Shown: piece by piece, positions 17,970-27,402 of the stretch
Layout of the letters: each line of letters begins with the position of its first letter
Position numbering within the stretch: position 1 is the first letter of the stretch
NCBI GenBank assembly: GCA_008933805.1
Contig: WBUH01000020.1
Location: 1-64,000 of the forward strand
Length of the DNA: 64,000 nucleotides
Origin: Bacteroidota bacterium
Lineage (GTDB): Bacteria > Bacteroidota > Bacteroidia > UBA8524
Reading direction: 5' to 3'
Program-made: the position numbers and the translations under genes
The notes under the pieces: model-generated
The model's database searches: none
The model's input: the letters and a program-made list of their open reading frames with translations, nothing else
What the model was told of the DNA's origin: nothing

Positions 17970-18347
17970 ATGAGGGAGATTGTAACTAGGACTGAAAAGT
18001 TGAGCTATACCGATGACGGTATTGTAAAATGTATCGCGCTCCCCGATATTCTTATGGGGTTAGACGAGGCCAAAGAAAATATTGAAGCTGTTAAATCTAT
18101 AGCAAACGGCAAAATAGTTCCTGTATTAGTTGACATCACCCAATCCAAAGGTGCTACAAAAGAAGCGAGAGCTTACTTGGCAAGTGCTGAAGTAGCTAAG
18201 GTACAAAGTGCTTGTGGACTTCTAATAAGTTCTTCCCTATCTCAATTAATCGGCAACTTTTTTCTTGGCCTTAATAAAACCAAGTTTCCTGTGAAGTTAT
18301 TCAAGGATGAAGCAAAAGCTATTGAATGGTTAAAGACTTTTTTATAG
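17970..18347 (+). CDS. STAS/SEC14-like regulatory protein (DUF7793-type)
   Basis: A 125-aa single-domain protein. The layout (TRTEKLSYTDDGIVKCIALP, then VPVLVDITQSKGATKEARAY, then a C-terminal block with NFFLGLNKTKFPVKLFKDEA) matches a Bacteroidota family that I recall as STAS/SEC14-like and that often precedes a histidine kinase gene. It probably serves as a regulatory partner in signalling; its chemistry is unknown. Its TAG stop is followed without a gap by the ATG of the disrupted kinase, so the two were translationally linked. Confidence 0.7.
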   Translation: MREIVTRTEKLSYTDDGIVKCIALPDILMGLDEAKENIEAVKSIANGKIVPVLVDITQSKGATKEARAYLASAEVAKVQSACGLLISSSLSQLIGNFFLGLNKTKFPVKLFKDEAKAIEWLKTFL

Positions 18348-19205
18348 ATGGATATACAAGTAGAAGAGGGACGAATTAATGATTTGATAGAAATGATTGG
18401 GGCGATAGCCAGTCTTAATTTTTCTAAACGCATAGTAACGGAAATTACAAACGACCCGATTGATGTAATGGCTTATGGCCTGAATATGTTGAGTGAGGAA
18501 TTGGAGGCCAACGTGGTAAAAAAATCGATGTTGTAAGAAACCAACCAAAGTCTTGAGCGTTTTTGCTTTACAGTTGCTCATGACATTAAATCTCCCCTCA
18601 ATTCTACCCACACATTAATTGCTTTGATTGAAGCAGAGCTTGAAGGGATAAAAAACGATTCGCTAAAGCAATACATTGAATTGTTAAAACTGATAAACGA
18701 ACAAACCCGCGATATGGTAAACGGGATTTTGGACTATTCTCGTACAAACTTTAACAACATGCACATGGAGGAAATTGATTTACAGTCTCTTTGCCATCAA
18801 ATAGCTGAAGAGTATACCGTAAACAAACGGGTAAACATTACTTACCCAACAAAACTGCCTGTTGTTTACTACAATAGCGTTGCGCTAAAACAAATTGTGG
18901 CAAACCTTATTAATAACGCCATTAAACACAACGACAAACCGATGTGTGCAATAGAGTTACAATGCATTGACAAAGACGATTACTTTGAGTTTTCAATAGC
19001 TGATAACGGGCCCGGAATACCCGAAGAAAGCAGTGAAAAAATATTCAACCTGTTCGAAAACCTTAAGAATACTAAAACCGACAGCTACGGTATCGGCCTA
19101 TCGATAGTTAAAAAGCTGGTTACACAAGCAAACGGTCATATTTGGGTGCATAACAATGTTCCACAAGGGGCAAAATTTGTGTTTACTATCGCCAAAAGTT
19201 TATAA
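18348..19205 (+). pseudogene. Histidine kinase gene interrupted by an in-frame TAA
   Basis: Reading from the ATG at 18348, codons 1-62 give a HAMP-like linker (ITNDPIDVMAYGLNMLSEEL). Codon 63 (18534-18536) is TAA. The same frame then continues without a break for 222 more codons: H-box FTVAHDIKSPLNS with His78 at 18579, N-box NLINNAIKHND, G1 ADNGPGIPEE and G2 YGIGLSIVKK, ending at 19205. The H-box lies between the stop and the first downstream start-like codon (TTG at 18624), so no reinitiation product would contain it. One C-to-T change (CAA to TAA) would explain it. It has no membrane segment, so the kinase was cytoplasmic. It may be a recent pseudogene, a sequencing error, or a stop that is read through. 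Confidence 0.85.
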
Positions 19206-19260
19206 TAGCTAACTGTTTACACACTTTACTAAACCACTACCTAGCAATAGCCCCAAAGCG

Positions 19261-19268
19261 TATCTTTG
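19261..19268 (+). promoter_or_regulatory. -7 promoter box (TATCTTTG) of the ddl operon
   Basis: TATCTTTG ends 4 nt before the GTG at 19273, again a leaderless geometry, here with a GTG start. Confidence 0.55.
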
Positions 19269-19272
19269 CGCC

Positions 19273-21948
19273 GTGATAAAAGTTGGAATATTTTTCGGCG
19301 GGGCATCCCGCGAAAGGGAAGTATCGTTTTCTGGCGGTAGAACGGTATATGATAACCTTAATAAGTTATTGTTTACACCCGTTCCATTGTTTGTAGATAG
19401 CTTCAACACCCTTATTCTTTTAAACAAAGAACTGATATACAAAGGCAGCATCCGCGATTTTTACCCGCCGGTGCAATACCTGCCCGAAAGTCAATACAAT
19501 TTTCAGGTATATGTAGAGAGTTTAGAAGCCGATGTAAAAAGCGGCAAACTAAACTACGATGCCATGATAGGCCAAATAGGCCGCAGGGTTACCGTTGACG
19601 AATTACCCCAACTGATTGATATTGCTTTTTTAGCCCTGCACGGCAGTTACGGCGAAGACGGCACCATACAAGGGATGCTTGAATGGCTGAAAATACCCTA
19701 TACAGGTTCAGGAATACTACCCTCTGCTATTGGTATCAGCAAGGCCATACAAAAACAATTTTTGCAGGCAGGCGGATTTGATACGCCCAATTATACTTTA
19801 GTAACCCGTACCCGCTGGGAAGAAAACCGTTCAATAAATACTGATTCACTTACCTACCCGTTGGTAGTGAAGCCTGCCAATCAAGGTTCTTCATTGGGAG
19901 TTAGTGTTGTAAAAACGGCTGACGAATTAGCTGCGGCTATTGATAAAGCGTTCTTTAACATTACCGTTACTGCATTTGAGTGGAACCATCTGAACCAATT
20001 TCAAAAAATTGAATACGTACGTTCAGTATGTGATATCCGTGAAGGATTAGGATTGCCTTTGTTATTTAACAACAGCCTGATTAACCTGCCCGACGATGTG
20101 CTGCACACCCTTGAAAGCGAATTACAAAATGCGCCCCATGTGGTTTTGCAAGCACTGCAAAACGAGAGCGAGGTGCTGATAGAAGAGTTTGTAAAAGGGC
20201 GTGAGTTTTCGTGTATTGTTATCAGGGGTTTGGATGAAAAACCCATTGCACTCCCTCCTACTGAAATTGTAAAGGGACAAGAGGTGTTTGATTACCGCTC
20301 AAAATATTTGCCCGGTTTATCACGCAAAGTAACCCCTATCGATTTACCCGATGCACAAATAGAAGCCATCCGCCAAAAGGCGCAACAACTGTATAGTTAC
20401 TTCCGTTTTAATACGTATGCCCGTTTGGACGGATTTATTACGGCTGATGGAAAAATATTCCTGAACGACCCTAATACCACTTCGGGTATGATGCCTTCGT
20501 CGTTCTTCTTCCACCAAGCGGCCGAAATAGGATTGAACCCTTCTCAATTCCTAACCTTTATATTATATACCAGCTTGAAAGAACGTGCTGAAACCAGCAT
20601 GGAAAACTTTCATTACAAGGCTGTGTATGACCGTTTAAAGACTGAACTGGACAGTACTGCAAACCAAGCCCAAGAAAAGAAACGCATTGCCGTAATTATG
20701 GGCGGTTACTCTACCGAGCGACACATCTCTATGGAAAGTGGCCGCAATATTTACGAAAAGCTTTCTTCATCGCCCAAATACACTCCCGTACCTGTGTTTT
20801 TAACAGGCAGTGATGATGCTTACCAAATGTACTTAGTGCCGGTGAGCATGATGTTGAAAGACAATGCTGATGATATTGCCGAAAAGGTGAGAAACTATCA
20901 CCCTAACCCGTATCTGCAAAAAATAGCTGACGAGTGCCTTCCCGTTTTGCAACGTTTTGGCAACGGACAAAAGCACGATGCAGCTCCGCACCTAATTGGC
21001 TTTGAGCAACTGGCACAGCTGGCTGATGGGGTATTTATTGCTTTGCACGGAAGACCGGGAGAAGACGGGAGCTTGCAAGTACAACTTGAAAAAGTGGGAT
21101 TGCCCTACAACGGCTCTGGCTATTACAGCTCACAAATCACCATAAATAAATACGATACGGCTGAGTTGCTTGCCGCCAACGGTTTTTCGGTAGCACCGCA
21201 CGTATTGGCCAAAAAAGAAGATTGGGCAGCTGATAGCGCAGCATTTTATGATAAAATACTGTCAGTAACAGGGTTGCCGATGATTGCAAAACCTGCCGAC
21301 GACGGTTGCAGCAGTGCTGTGAAGAAAATAAAAACCCGCGAGGAGTTGGATGCGTTTGCCCGATTGATGTTTAGGGAAACCGAAGCCCGCGAACCTGAAT
21401 TGGAACAACGATTGAAACTGTTGCCCAAAGAAGAGTTTCCGCGTAAAAGCTACTTCTTGGCCGAAAAGTTCATTGACAAATCGGATGCTAAGATATTTTT
21501 AGAAGTAACGGGCGGTTTATTAACCCACCGCACAGAAAACGGCGGAATACGCTATGAAATGTTTGAGCCGAGCGAAACACTGGCCGAAAAAGAAATCTTA
21601 TCATTAGAAGAGAAATTTTTAGCGGGACAAGGGCAAAACATTACCCCTGCGCGTTACTCAAAAGAGCCTACAGAAGACCGTTACATTGCCGATGCTGTAA
21701 AAACAGAGTTGGAACGTGCCGCAAAATTGTTGAATATTGAAGGCTATGCACGAATAGATGCTTTTGTAAAAGTGCACCACAACAACAAAGTGGAAGTAAT
21801 ATTTATTGAAGTAAATTCGTTGCCCGGTATGACTCCCGCAACTTGCATTTTCCACCAAAGTGCACTAAACGGGTATATGCCTTATGATTTTATTGATAAA
21901 ATACTACAATACGGTTTCACCAAAAACAATGCACAGCAAGCAAACTGA
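19273..21948 (+). CDS. Tandem D-alanine--D-alanine ligase, two fused ATP-grasp units
   Basis: An 891-aa protein made of two Ddl-like halves joined head to tail. Ddl makes D-Ala-D-Ala for peptidoglycan precursors. Half 1 begins with GIFFGGASREREVSFSGGR and has LHGSYGEDGTIQG. Half 2 begins near residue 470 with AVIMGGYSTERHISMESGR and has LHGRPGEDGSLQ. The C-terminal metal-binding stretch is canonical in half 2 (IEVNSLPGMTPA) but altered in half 1 (LNDPNTTSGMMPSS), so the halves may differ in activity. Normal Ddl is about 310-370 aa. I recall double-length forms in some Bacteroidota. The start is GTG at 19273, 4 nt after a -7 box. The stop overlaps the PASTA gene's ATG (TGATG). Confidence 0.88.
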   Translation: MIKVGIFFGGASREREVSFSGGRTVYDNLNKLLFTPVPLFVDSFNTLILLNKELIYKGSIRDFYPPVQYLPESQYNFQVYVESLEADVKSGKLNYDAMIGQIGRRVTVDELPQLIDIAFLALHGSYGEDGTIQGMLEWLKIPYTGSGILPSAIGISKAIQKQFLQAGGFDTPNYTLVTRTRWEENRSINTDSLTYPLVVKPANQGSSLGVSVVKTADELAAAIDKAFFNITVTAFEWNHLNQFQKIEYVRSVCDIREGLGLPLLFNNSLINLPDDVLHTLESELQNAPHVVLQALQNESEVLIEEFVKGREFSCIVIRGLDEKPIALPPTEIVKGQEVFDYRSKYLPGLSRKVTPIDLPDAQIEAIRQKAQQLYSYFRFNTYARLDGFITADGKIFLNDPNTTSGMMPSSFFFHQAAEIGLNPSQFLTFILYTSLKERAETSMENFHYKAVYDRLKTELDSTANQAQEKKRIAVIMGGYSTERHISMESGRNIYEKLSSSPKYTPVPVFLTGSDDAYQMYLVPVSMMLKDNADDIAEKVRNYHPNPYLQKIADECLPVLQRFGNGQKHDAAPHLIGFEQLAQLADGVFIALHGRPGEDGSLQVQLEKVGLPYNGSGYYSSQITINKYDTAELLAANGFSVAPHVLAKKEDWAADSAAFYDKILSVTGLPMIAKPADDGCSSAVKKIKTREELDAFARLMFRETEAREPELEQRLKLLPKEEFPRKSYFLAEKFIDKSDAKIFLEVTGGLLTHRTENGGIRYEMFEPSETLAEKEILSLEEKFLAGQGQNITPARYSKEPTEDRYIADAVKTELERAAKLLNIEGYARIDAFVKVHHNNKVEVIFIEVNSLPGMTPATCIFHQSALNGYMPYDFIDKILQYGFTKNNAQQAN

Positions 21949-22718
21949 TGGCAAATAAATTCGTTACGGGCTTTTTACATTCAAAATGGTGGGCAAAGCT
22001 GCTCATAGGCATAGCCTCAATACTGCTGTTTTTATTAGTAATAAACTGGCTGTTGAAGTTTATGACCAACCACGGGCAAAGTTTACCAGTCCCTAAAGTA
22101 AAAGGTTTGGTGTATGACGAAGCCACCCGTTTGCTGGATGAAAAAGACTTGCGCTATGTTGTGTTTGACTCAGTATATATGCCAAAGGCGAAACCCAACC
22201 AAGTAGTTGACCAAAACCCTGCCGAAGGCACTAAGGTGAAGAAGAACCGCATTGTGTACCTTACCATCAACGCCCGTCCTGTACCTATTGTGAAGGTGCC
22301 CGACATTTTGGATATTGGCCTGCGTGAAGCGGTGAGCAAACTTACTGCCGAGGGTTTGGAAGTGGGTGAGATAACCACCCGTGCCGATTTATCAGTAAAC
22401 AGGGTGTTGGGGATGAGTTTTAACGGCAAGAAAGTAAAGGCCGGCGACGGGATTGAAAAAGGCAGCAAAATAGATTTGGTGATAAGTAAAGGCGAGGATG
22501 ACGGTGATAAAAACATCGTAATGCCCGACTTAGGGGGATTAACTTTAGACGAAGCCACAATAGAATTGAGCCTTTTAGGGTTAAATATAGGTGCGGTATC
22601 GTACGATAAAAACGTTACCGATAAAATAACGGCCAAAGTATACCGTCAAACCCCTGAAGCGGGTAGAGGCGCGTATATTGGTCAAGAAATAGATTTGTTC
22701 TTAAAGCAAAGCGACTAA
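21948..22718 (+). CDS. Membrane-anchored PASTA-domain protein
   Basis: A 256-aa protein with a short cytoplasmic N-terminus, one membrane helix (about residues 17-38) and three PASTA domains outside (beginning near LPVPKVKGLVYDEA, VKVPDILDIGLREA and IVMPDLGGLTLDEA). PASTA domains bind peptidoglycan fragments or act as spacers in wall proteins. No kinase or transpeptidase domain is attached. Translational coupling to the double Ddl places it in wall synthesis or sensing. Confidence 0.9.
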   Translation: MANKFVTGFLHSKWWAKLLIGIASILLFLLVINWLLKFMTNHGQSLPVPKVKGLVYDEATRLLDEKDLRYVVFDSVYMPKAKPNQVVDQNPAEGTKVKKNRIVYLTINARPVPIVKVPDILDIGLREAVSKLTAEGLEVGEITTRADLSVNRVLGMSFNGKKVKAGDGIEKGSKIDLVISKGEDDGDKNIVMPDLGGLTLDEATIELSLLGLNIGAVSYDKNVTDKITAKVYRQTPEAGRGAYIGQEIDLFLKQSD

Positions 22719-22720
22719 CA

Positions 22721-24595
22721 ATGTTTAAAAAGCTATCGGGCGCTATAGCCCTTATATGTATTGGTGTTGGTGTAAATGCGCAGCTGAATGAGGAGGTACT
22801 GGTACCCCTGACGGCGAACCCTGCACTTAAACAGCAATTACAACTTAAAAACTCAACCTTTATACGCAAAAGCGGTATTACAGATACGTTGTTATTACCT
22901 TTTTTCGAAGATTTTTCTAAGGGAGAGGTTTTTCCGGATGAAAGCCGCTGGACCAACCGTTTGGCGTATGTAAATACTGATTTTCCGGTAAAAGCTCCCA
23001 GCATCGGGGTTGCTACTTTAGACGCATTGGACAGTACTGGTCGCCCCTATTTAAACATTCGTGCGGATATACACGGCCCTTGCGACACCCTTACTTCACA
23101 ACCCATTGATATTTCTGCATACAGCAGCGGTAATAATATTTTCCTGAGCTTTTTTTACCAGGCACAGGGTTTGAGTTTTCAATCCCTACAAGGAAAAGAC
23201 TCTTTAATCCTGCAATTTAAAAACAACTTAGGGTTTTGGTATACCGTATGGTCTACACCCGGTATTGCACTAAGCGATTTTAAACCTGCTTTGCTAAAAC
23301 TTGAAGCTCCTGAATATTTTCATGCAGGTTTCCAATTCCGTTTTATTAATTATCAAAGCTACATAGGCGGCGTAGGCCAATGGCATCTTGATTATATTTA
23401 TATGGAGCGTAACCGCACGGCAGCCGACAGTATTTTTGCCGATGTAGCGGTTTCGCAAAAACCGATGTCGTTTTTGAAAGAATACCAAGAAATGCCCTAC
23501 GACCAATTCAAAACTTTTGAATCGTTGGAAGTAACAGATAGTACTGTTGGTTATTTGAGTAATTTATTTGACCAAGGTCGTACTGTGGACGTTTTCAACC
23601 GTCAGGTGCGTGATGATGCCGGTAATTTGGTAATTAACCAACCCGGTAGCGGTTTCTCTATCAATCCGTTCAGCGAAAAAGGATTCGGGGTTGCCTCAAA
23701 TTACAATGTAGTAGCCCGTACAGAAGACACAGTAACCTACACTGCTGCTGAGTTTTTAAAAATAACAGGAGCAAACTTTAGAATTGCCAACGACTCCGTT
23801 ACCCGAAAACTTACGTTTGCCAATTATTATGCCTACGACGATGGCACTGCTGAAACAGGTTACGGACTAAAACGCGGTTCAGGTAAAATTGCCTACCGTT
23901 TCAGGCTTAACAAACCCGACAGTTTACGTGCAATTTCAGTTTATTATTTTCAGGCAGAAGACACCATTAAAAGGGCTTTTAACCTTGCTGTTTGGCAAAA
24001 CATTACACCCAATGGTTCACAAGAAACGCTTTTGTACACCAAGTTGGTAACTTACCCTACTTATACCGATTCTATTAACGGATATCACACATATATTCTG
24101 GATAGTGCTATAGCTGTAAGCGGCGAGTTTTACATAGGCTGGGTGCAAACCTCTACTTTCCACCTAAACGTAGGCTGGGACAGGAATTACACCAGCAACC
24201 GCAAAGCCATTGGCAATCCCGGTTTGTACTTTAATACTACCGGAAAATGGTATTTATCAGAAATACCCGGTACGCTGATGATGCGCCCCCACGTAGGTAA
24301 AAACTTTATTAAAGACACTACTTTAGTGGGTATAATCCCCTTGACCGCAAAAGGATTTAATGCAATAAATGTGTACCCAAATCCCGCTTCAACAGAAATT
24401 TCAATAGATATTGCCCAACAAGATATATACACCTACACTATTACGGATATAGCAGGAAAAACAATTAACACAGGGGTTATAAACACTTTTGAAACAAATA
24501 CACTGCCTATCAGTATATTGCCAAACGGATTATATTTTTTAACTTTACATAATCCTTCAATAGGATTTAATACGACTAAATTCATAAAACAGTAA
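22721..24595 (+). CDS. Large secreted protein with T9SS type A sorting domain
   Basis: A 624-aa product with a signal peptide (ends near GVNAQ) and a C-terminal sorting domain (VYPNPASTEISIDIAQ to KFIKQ), hence a type IX secretion cargo. The body has two beta-rich parts, including a segment after SIFADVAVSQK and another around YAYDDGTAETGYGLK that resembles jelly-roll-type modules. No catalytic motif seen. It starts 2 bp after the PASTA gene and is followed closely by a rhodanese gene, so it belongs to the ddl operon. Confidence 0.8.
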   Translation: MFKKLSGAIALICIGVGVNAQLNEEVLVPLTANPALKQQLQLKNSTFIRKSGITDTLLLPFFEDFSKGEVFPDESRWTNRLAYVNTDFPVKAPSIGVATLDALDSTGRPYLNIRADIHGPCDTLTSQPIDISAYSSGNNIFLSFFYQAQGLSFQSLQGKDSLILQFKNNLGFWYTVWSTPGIALSDFKPALLKLEAPEYFHAGFQFRFINYQSYIGGVGQWHLDYIYMERNRTAADSIFADVAVSQKPMSFLKEYQEMPYDQFKTFESLEVTDSTVGYLSNLFDQGRTVDVFNRQVRDDAGNLVINQPGSGFSINPFSEKGFGVASNYNVVARTEDTVTYTAAEFLKITGANFRIANDSVTRKLTFANYYAYDDGTAETGYGLKRGSGKIAYRFRLNKPDSLRAISVYYFQAEDTIKRAFNLAVWQNITPNGSQETLLYTKLVTYPTYTDSINGYHTYILDSAIAVSGEFYIGWVQTSTFHLNVGWDRNYTSNRKAIGNPGLYFNTTGKWYLSEIPGTLMMRPHVGKNFIKDTTLVGIIPLTAKGFNAINVYPNPASTEISIDIAQQDIYTYTITDIAGKTINTGVINTFETNTLPISILPNGLYFLTLHNPSIGFNTTKFIKQ

Positions 24596-24602
24596 ATAGT
24601 AT

Positions 24603-24914
24603 ATGGACATTACCTCCGAAGAATTAAAGACGCGCATGGATAACGGTGAAGACCTTATTGTAATTGATGTGCGTGAACCTCACGAATACGAAGAGTTTAA
24701 TATTGGCGGCCGCCTTATTCCATTGGGTACATTGCCTACCGTAGTGGATGAGTTGGAAGACCTTAAAGGCGAAGAAATAATTGTACACTGCCGCAGTGGT
24801 GCCCGCAGCGGTCAGGCAAAAGCATACCTTGGTTCAATCGGTTTCACAAACGTTCGCAATTTGTTGGGCGGTGTGATGGATTGGCAAGCTAAGTATGGCT
24901 CAACCATGCGATAA
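24603..24914 (+). CDS. Rhodanese-like sulfurtransferase domain protein
   Basis: A 103-aa single rhodanese domain. The substrate-binding blocks VIDVREPHEYEEFNIGG (about 20-36) and the active-site loop HCRSGARSG (about 64-72, catalytic Cys65) are intact. Such proteins move sulfane sulfur or act in redox handling; no signal peptide, so cytosolic. Last gene of the ddl-PASTA-T9SS operon; the terminator follows 20 bp later. Confidence 0.92.
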   Translation: MDITSEELKTRMDNGEDLIVIDVREPHEYEEFNIGGRLIPLGTLPTVVDELEDLKGEEIIVHCRSGARSGQAKAYLGSIGFTNVRNLLGGVMDWQAKYGSTMR

Positions 24915-24934
24915 GAATTTAAACTTTATATAAT

Positions 24935-24961
24935 AAAAAAGCTCCGTTTTGGGGCTTTTTT
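24935..24961 (+). terminator. Rho-independent terminator of the ddl operon
   Basis: An A-run, GCTCC, a five-base loop, GGGGC and six T's form a compact stem extended by A-T pairs, just after the rhodanese stop. Confidence 0.8.
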
Positions 24962-25013
24962 GGTTTATATCCTTGTTTCGGCAAGCTCAACATTTCATAG
25001 GCAAGTTCAACAA

Positions 25014-26087
25014 TTATTGCTTTTTCACTACCTCGCCGTCGTCGCCTATCAATAGCGGTGTTTCAGGAAAATCAGCTTTGGTAAGTTCTTGTATCAGCTT
25101 CAACGCCCATTGTTTTTCGGTATCTATCACGGGTATTCCCTCTCCCATTTGTTTTATCGGGGTGATTTTCGCTCCTATAAAGTTCCCTTTTGTATCCGTT
25201 GTAACCTTTACTATCGGTGCAACTCCGCTTTCGGCAGTCAGGCTAAAACGGTCGTAGGTGGCAAAATTGCCCAAACTATAGCAAATCAAACGGTTGTTAT
25301 ATAACTCCATTGCGCGGGTAACGTGCGGACCGTGCCCGAAAACAATATCAGCACCTGCATCAATCACTGCGTGGCTAAACTCATACACATTGCCCCTGTT
25401 CTCTCCAATAAACATTTCAGTATCACGGGTTACGTGTTGTCGGTCGCGGCCTTCCCCACCCCCGTGAAACGATACAATCAGTATATCGCACAAACTATCC
25501 AAGGCAGCTACAATAGCTTTTGCCCCTTCAATGTCTTTAATGCTTACCGTTCCGCTATTAGGTGCAAAAGCGGCCAAGCCGTATTTAACACCGTCTTTTT
25601 CAATCACAGTTGTTGGGCAGCTTAGCAAACCCGCGTACTGTATGCCATATTCCTCAAGAGTAGTCATGGTAATTTCACGACCTTCGGCACCAAAATCACC
25701 GCTGTGGTTGTTGGCAATACTCAACAAATCAAAACCTGCCTCTTTGTAGTATTTTGCATAATGAACGGGCGAACGGAAAGCATAACACACTTTGGGGTTA
25801 CTGCATTTTTTCACCTTGCCCTTATCACCTGCCAACGTACCTTCAAGGTTGCCAAAAGTGATGTCCGCATCCAGCAAAATTTCACGCACGCTGTCCAACA
25901 GATTTTTACCATCGTTTGGGGGCAAATGTTTTTCGCTGGGATAATTGGTGCCCAGCATCATATCCCCTACGCCAATTACCGTTACCACACGCAAAGAAGT
26001 ATCGTGTGATGTGGGGTAGGTTTCTACTTGTGCTGTAGCGTTAAAAAGTGTAAAAGCGATTAATAACGAGGTTACAATGTATTTCAT
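25014..26087 (-). CDS. CapA-family metallophosphatase-like protein
   Basis: A 357-aa secreted or periplasmic protein (signal peptide ends near NATAQ) of the CapA family, whose members have a calcineurin-like phosphoesterase fold. Motifs are GVGDMMLGTNYP (about 36-47), GNLEGTLAG, SIANNHSGDFG, a His in VSFHGGGEG and GHGPHVTR. CapA is known from poly-gamma-glutamate capsule synthesis, but no capBC genes are here, so the role is open. Its start overlaps the MerR-type gene by 4 bp (ATGA), giving an M23-MerR-CapA operon. Confidence 0.88.
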   Translation of the reverse strand: MKYIVTSLLIAFTLFNATAQVETYPTSHDTSLRVVTVIGVGDMMLGTNYPSEKHLPPNDGKNLLDSVREILLDADITFGNLEGTLAGDKGKVKKCSNPKVCYAFRSPVHYAKYYKEAGFDLLSIANNHSGDFGAEGREITMTTLEEYGIQYAGLLSCPTTVIEKDGVKYGLAAFAPNSGTVSIKDIEGAKAIVAALDSLCDILIVSFHGGGEGRDRQHVTRDTEMFIGENRGNVYEFSHAVIDAGADIVFGHGPHVTRAMELYNNRLICYSLGNFATYDRFSLTAESGVAPIVKVTTDTKGNFIGAKITPIKQMGEGIPVIDTEKQWALKLIQELTKADFPETPLLIGDDGEVVKKQ

Positions 26088-26434
26088 TTGGCTTCCTTGT
26101 CCAGTATATCTTTAATATCGGTTAATAAGTTGCGTATCTTATACAAGCTGTCTATAATCTCCACCTTTTTAGTGCCTTGGCCTTTATCCAGCTTCAATTT
26201 CTCATTAGCTCCCTGCAATGTATAGCCTTGCTCCTTCACCAAATGGTATATCAATCTCAAATTAGCTACATCATCACGGGTAAACTGACGGTTTCCCTTG
26301 CTGTTCTTCTTAGGTCGCAATACATCAAATTCCTTTTCCCAAAAGCGGATGAGTGAAGCATTCACATTCAGCATGGTAGAAACCTCGCTGATAGAATAGT
26401 ACATTTTGTCGGGGTTTTCTTCTTCAGGCAGCAT
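26084..26434 (-). CDS. MerR-family DNA-binding regulator
   Basis: A 116-aa protein with an N-terminal winged helix (about residues 10-78): YSISEVSTMLNVNASLIRFW, then LRPKKNSKGNRQFTRDDVAN. The remaining 40 residues form a helix that could dimerise; there is no ligand-binding domain or Cys cluster. It overlaps CapA downstream and shares one base with the stop of the M23 peptidase gene upstream. The position suggests it acts in envelope biogenesis. Confidence 0.9.
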   Translation of the reverse strand: MLPEEENPDKMYYSISEVSTMLNVNASLIRFWEKEFDVLRPKKNSKGNRQFTRDDVANLRLIYHLVKEQGYTLQGANEKLKLDKGQGTKKVEIIDSLYKIRNLLTDIKDILDKEAK

Positions 26435-27402
26435 CAGTCAAATGATTGGTTATTGGCCGCAGCCAGTTCTTTAATACGTTCGTAATCCTCGGGCGACAAA
26501 TCGTTGTAGTAAAAGTGTACAGGATTTACCTTATCTCCGTTTTTAATAATCTCGTAATGCAAATGCGGTGCGGTTGATAAGCCCGAAGAACCTACAGTGC
26601 CTATACGCTGTCCCCTATTGATAGATTGACCTTGCTTGGCCTCTATCTTCGTCATGTGGGCATATAAACTCTCGTAACCGTAGCCGTGATTAATAATCAC
26701 GTGGTAGCCGTAGCCTTCGTTATAGCCTGCAAAAGTAACCGTACCGTTTCCTGTGGCATAAATAGGAGTACCCTTACTGGCCGTAAAATCCATACCCGAG
26801 TGCATTTTAACCGTTTTGTAAATGGGATGGATACGATACCCGAAACCCGATGCCACACGATCAAGCTCTTTGTTTGAAATGGGTTGTATGGCAGGTATGC
26901 TTGCCAACATATCCTGCTTGCGTTTGGCACGTTCTAAAATATCATCAAACGATGCCGATTGCACCTTCATTCTTGAAGCAAGATTAGCCAACTTGGTCTT
27001 CATCCGCTCCATATTATCCTCTTCGTCCAACCCCACCTTATTTTTATAACGTTCAAAAATGCTTTGCGGGTTCTTAGTACTGTCTTGCAATGGAGGAGCC
27101 TCAAACACTACGCGGTATATTTCTTCGTCGCGTTTATTCAGTTGTTCAAGCGAGGCTGATAATTCATCAACAGTTTTTTCATAGAGTGATACCTGTAGCC
27201 TGTATTCATCAAGCCTATCTTCCAGTATTTTTTCTTTGGGTGAACTGAAATAAGTGTACGACACTGCCATAATTATAGCACCCAACACCGCCGATGCACT
27301 CAAGAAACCAAATACACGCAACGCCATTTTACCCCAACTGGTATGGGCAATTTCATAAGTAAGACTATGCGGGTCGAAAAAGTACTTGGTCTTTTTAGCC
27401 AT
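26434..27402 (-). CDS. M23 metallopeptidase with coiled-coil region
   Basis: A 322-aa envelope protein with one membrane helix (about residues 26-50), a coiled-coil stretch (about 55-100) and a C-terminal LytM/M23 domain. Zinc and catalytic residues are in HSGMDFTA (near 200) and APHLHYEI (near 280). It may cut peptidoglycan or, like EnvC/NlpD, activate an amidase; the first and last ligands are present, so activity is likely. First gene of the operon with the MerR and CapA genes. Confidence 0.92.
   Translation of the reverse strand: MAKKTKYFFDPHSLTYEIAHTSWGKMALRVFGFLSASAVLGAIIMAVSYTYFSSPKEKILEDRLDEYRLQVSLYEKTVDELSASLEQLNKRDEEIYRVVFEAPPLQDSTKNPQSIFERYKNKVGLDEEDNMERMKTKLANLASRMKVQSASFDDILERAKRKQDMLASIPAIQPISNKELDRVASGFGYRIHPIYKTVKMHSGMDFTASKGTPIYATGNGTVTFAGYNEGYGYHVIINHGYGYESLYAHMTKIEAKQGQSINRGQRIGTVGSSGLSTAPHLHYEIIKNGDKVNPVHFYYNDLSPEDYERIKELAAANNQSFD

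Noticed and set aside
22154-22636. 160-codon open frame antisense to the PASTA gene
   Set aside because: Low-complexity Ser/Thr/Pro-rich product without motifs; the sense strand has three clear PASTA domains.
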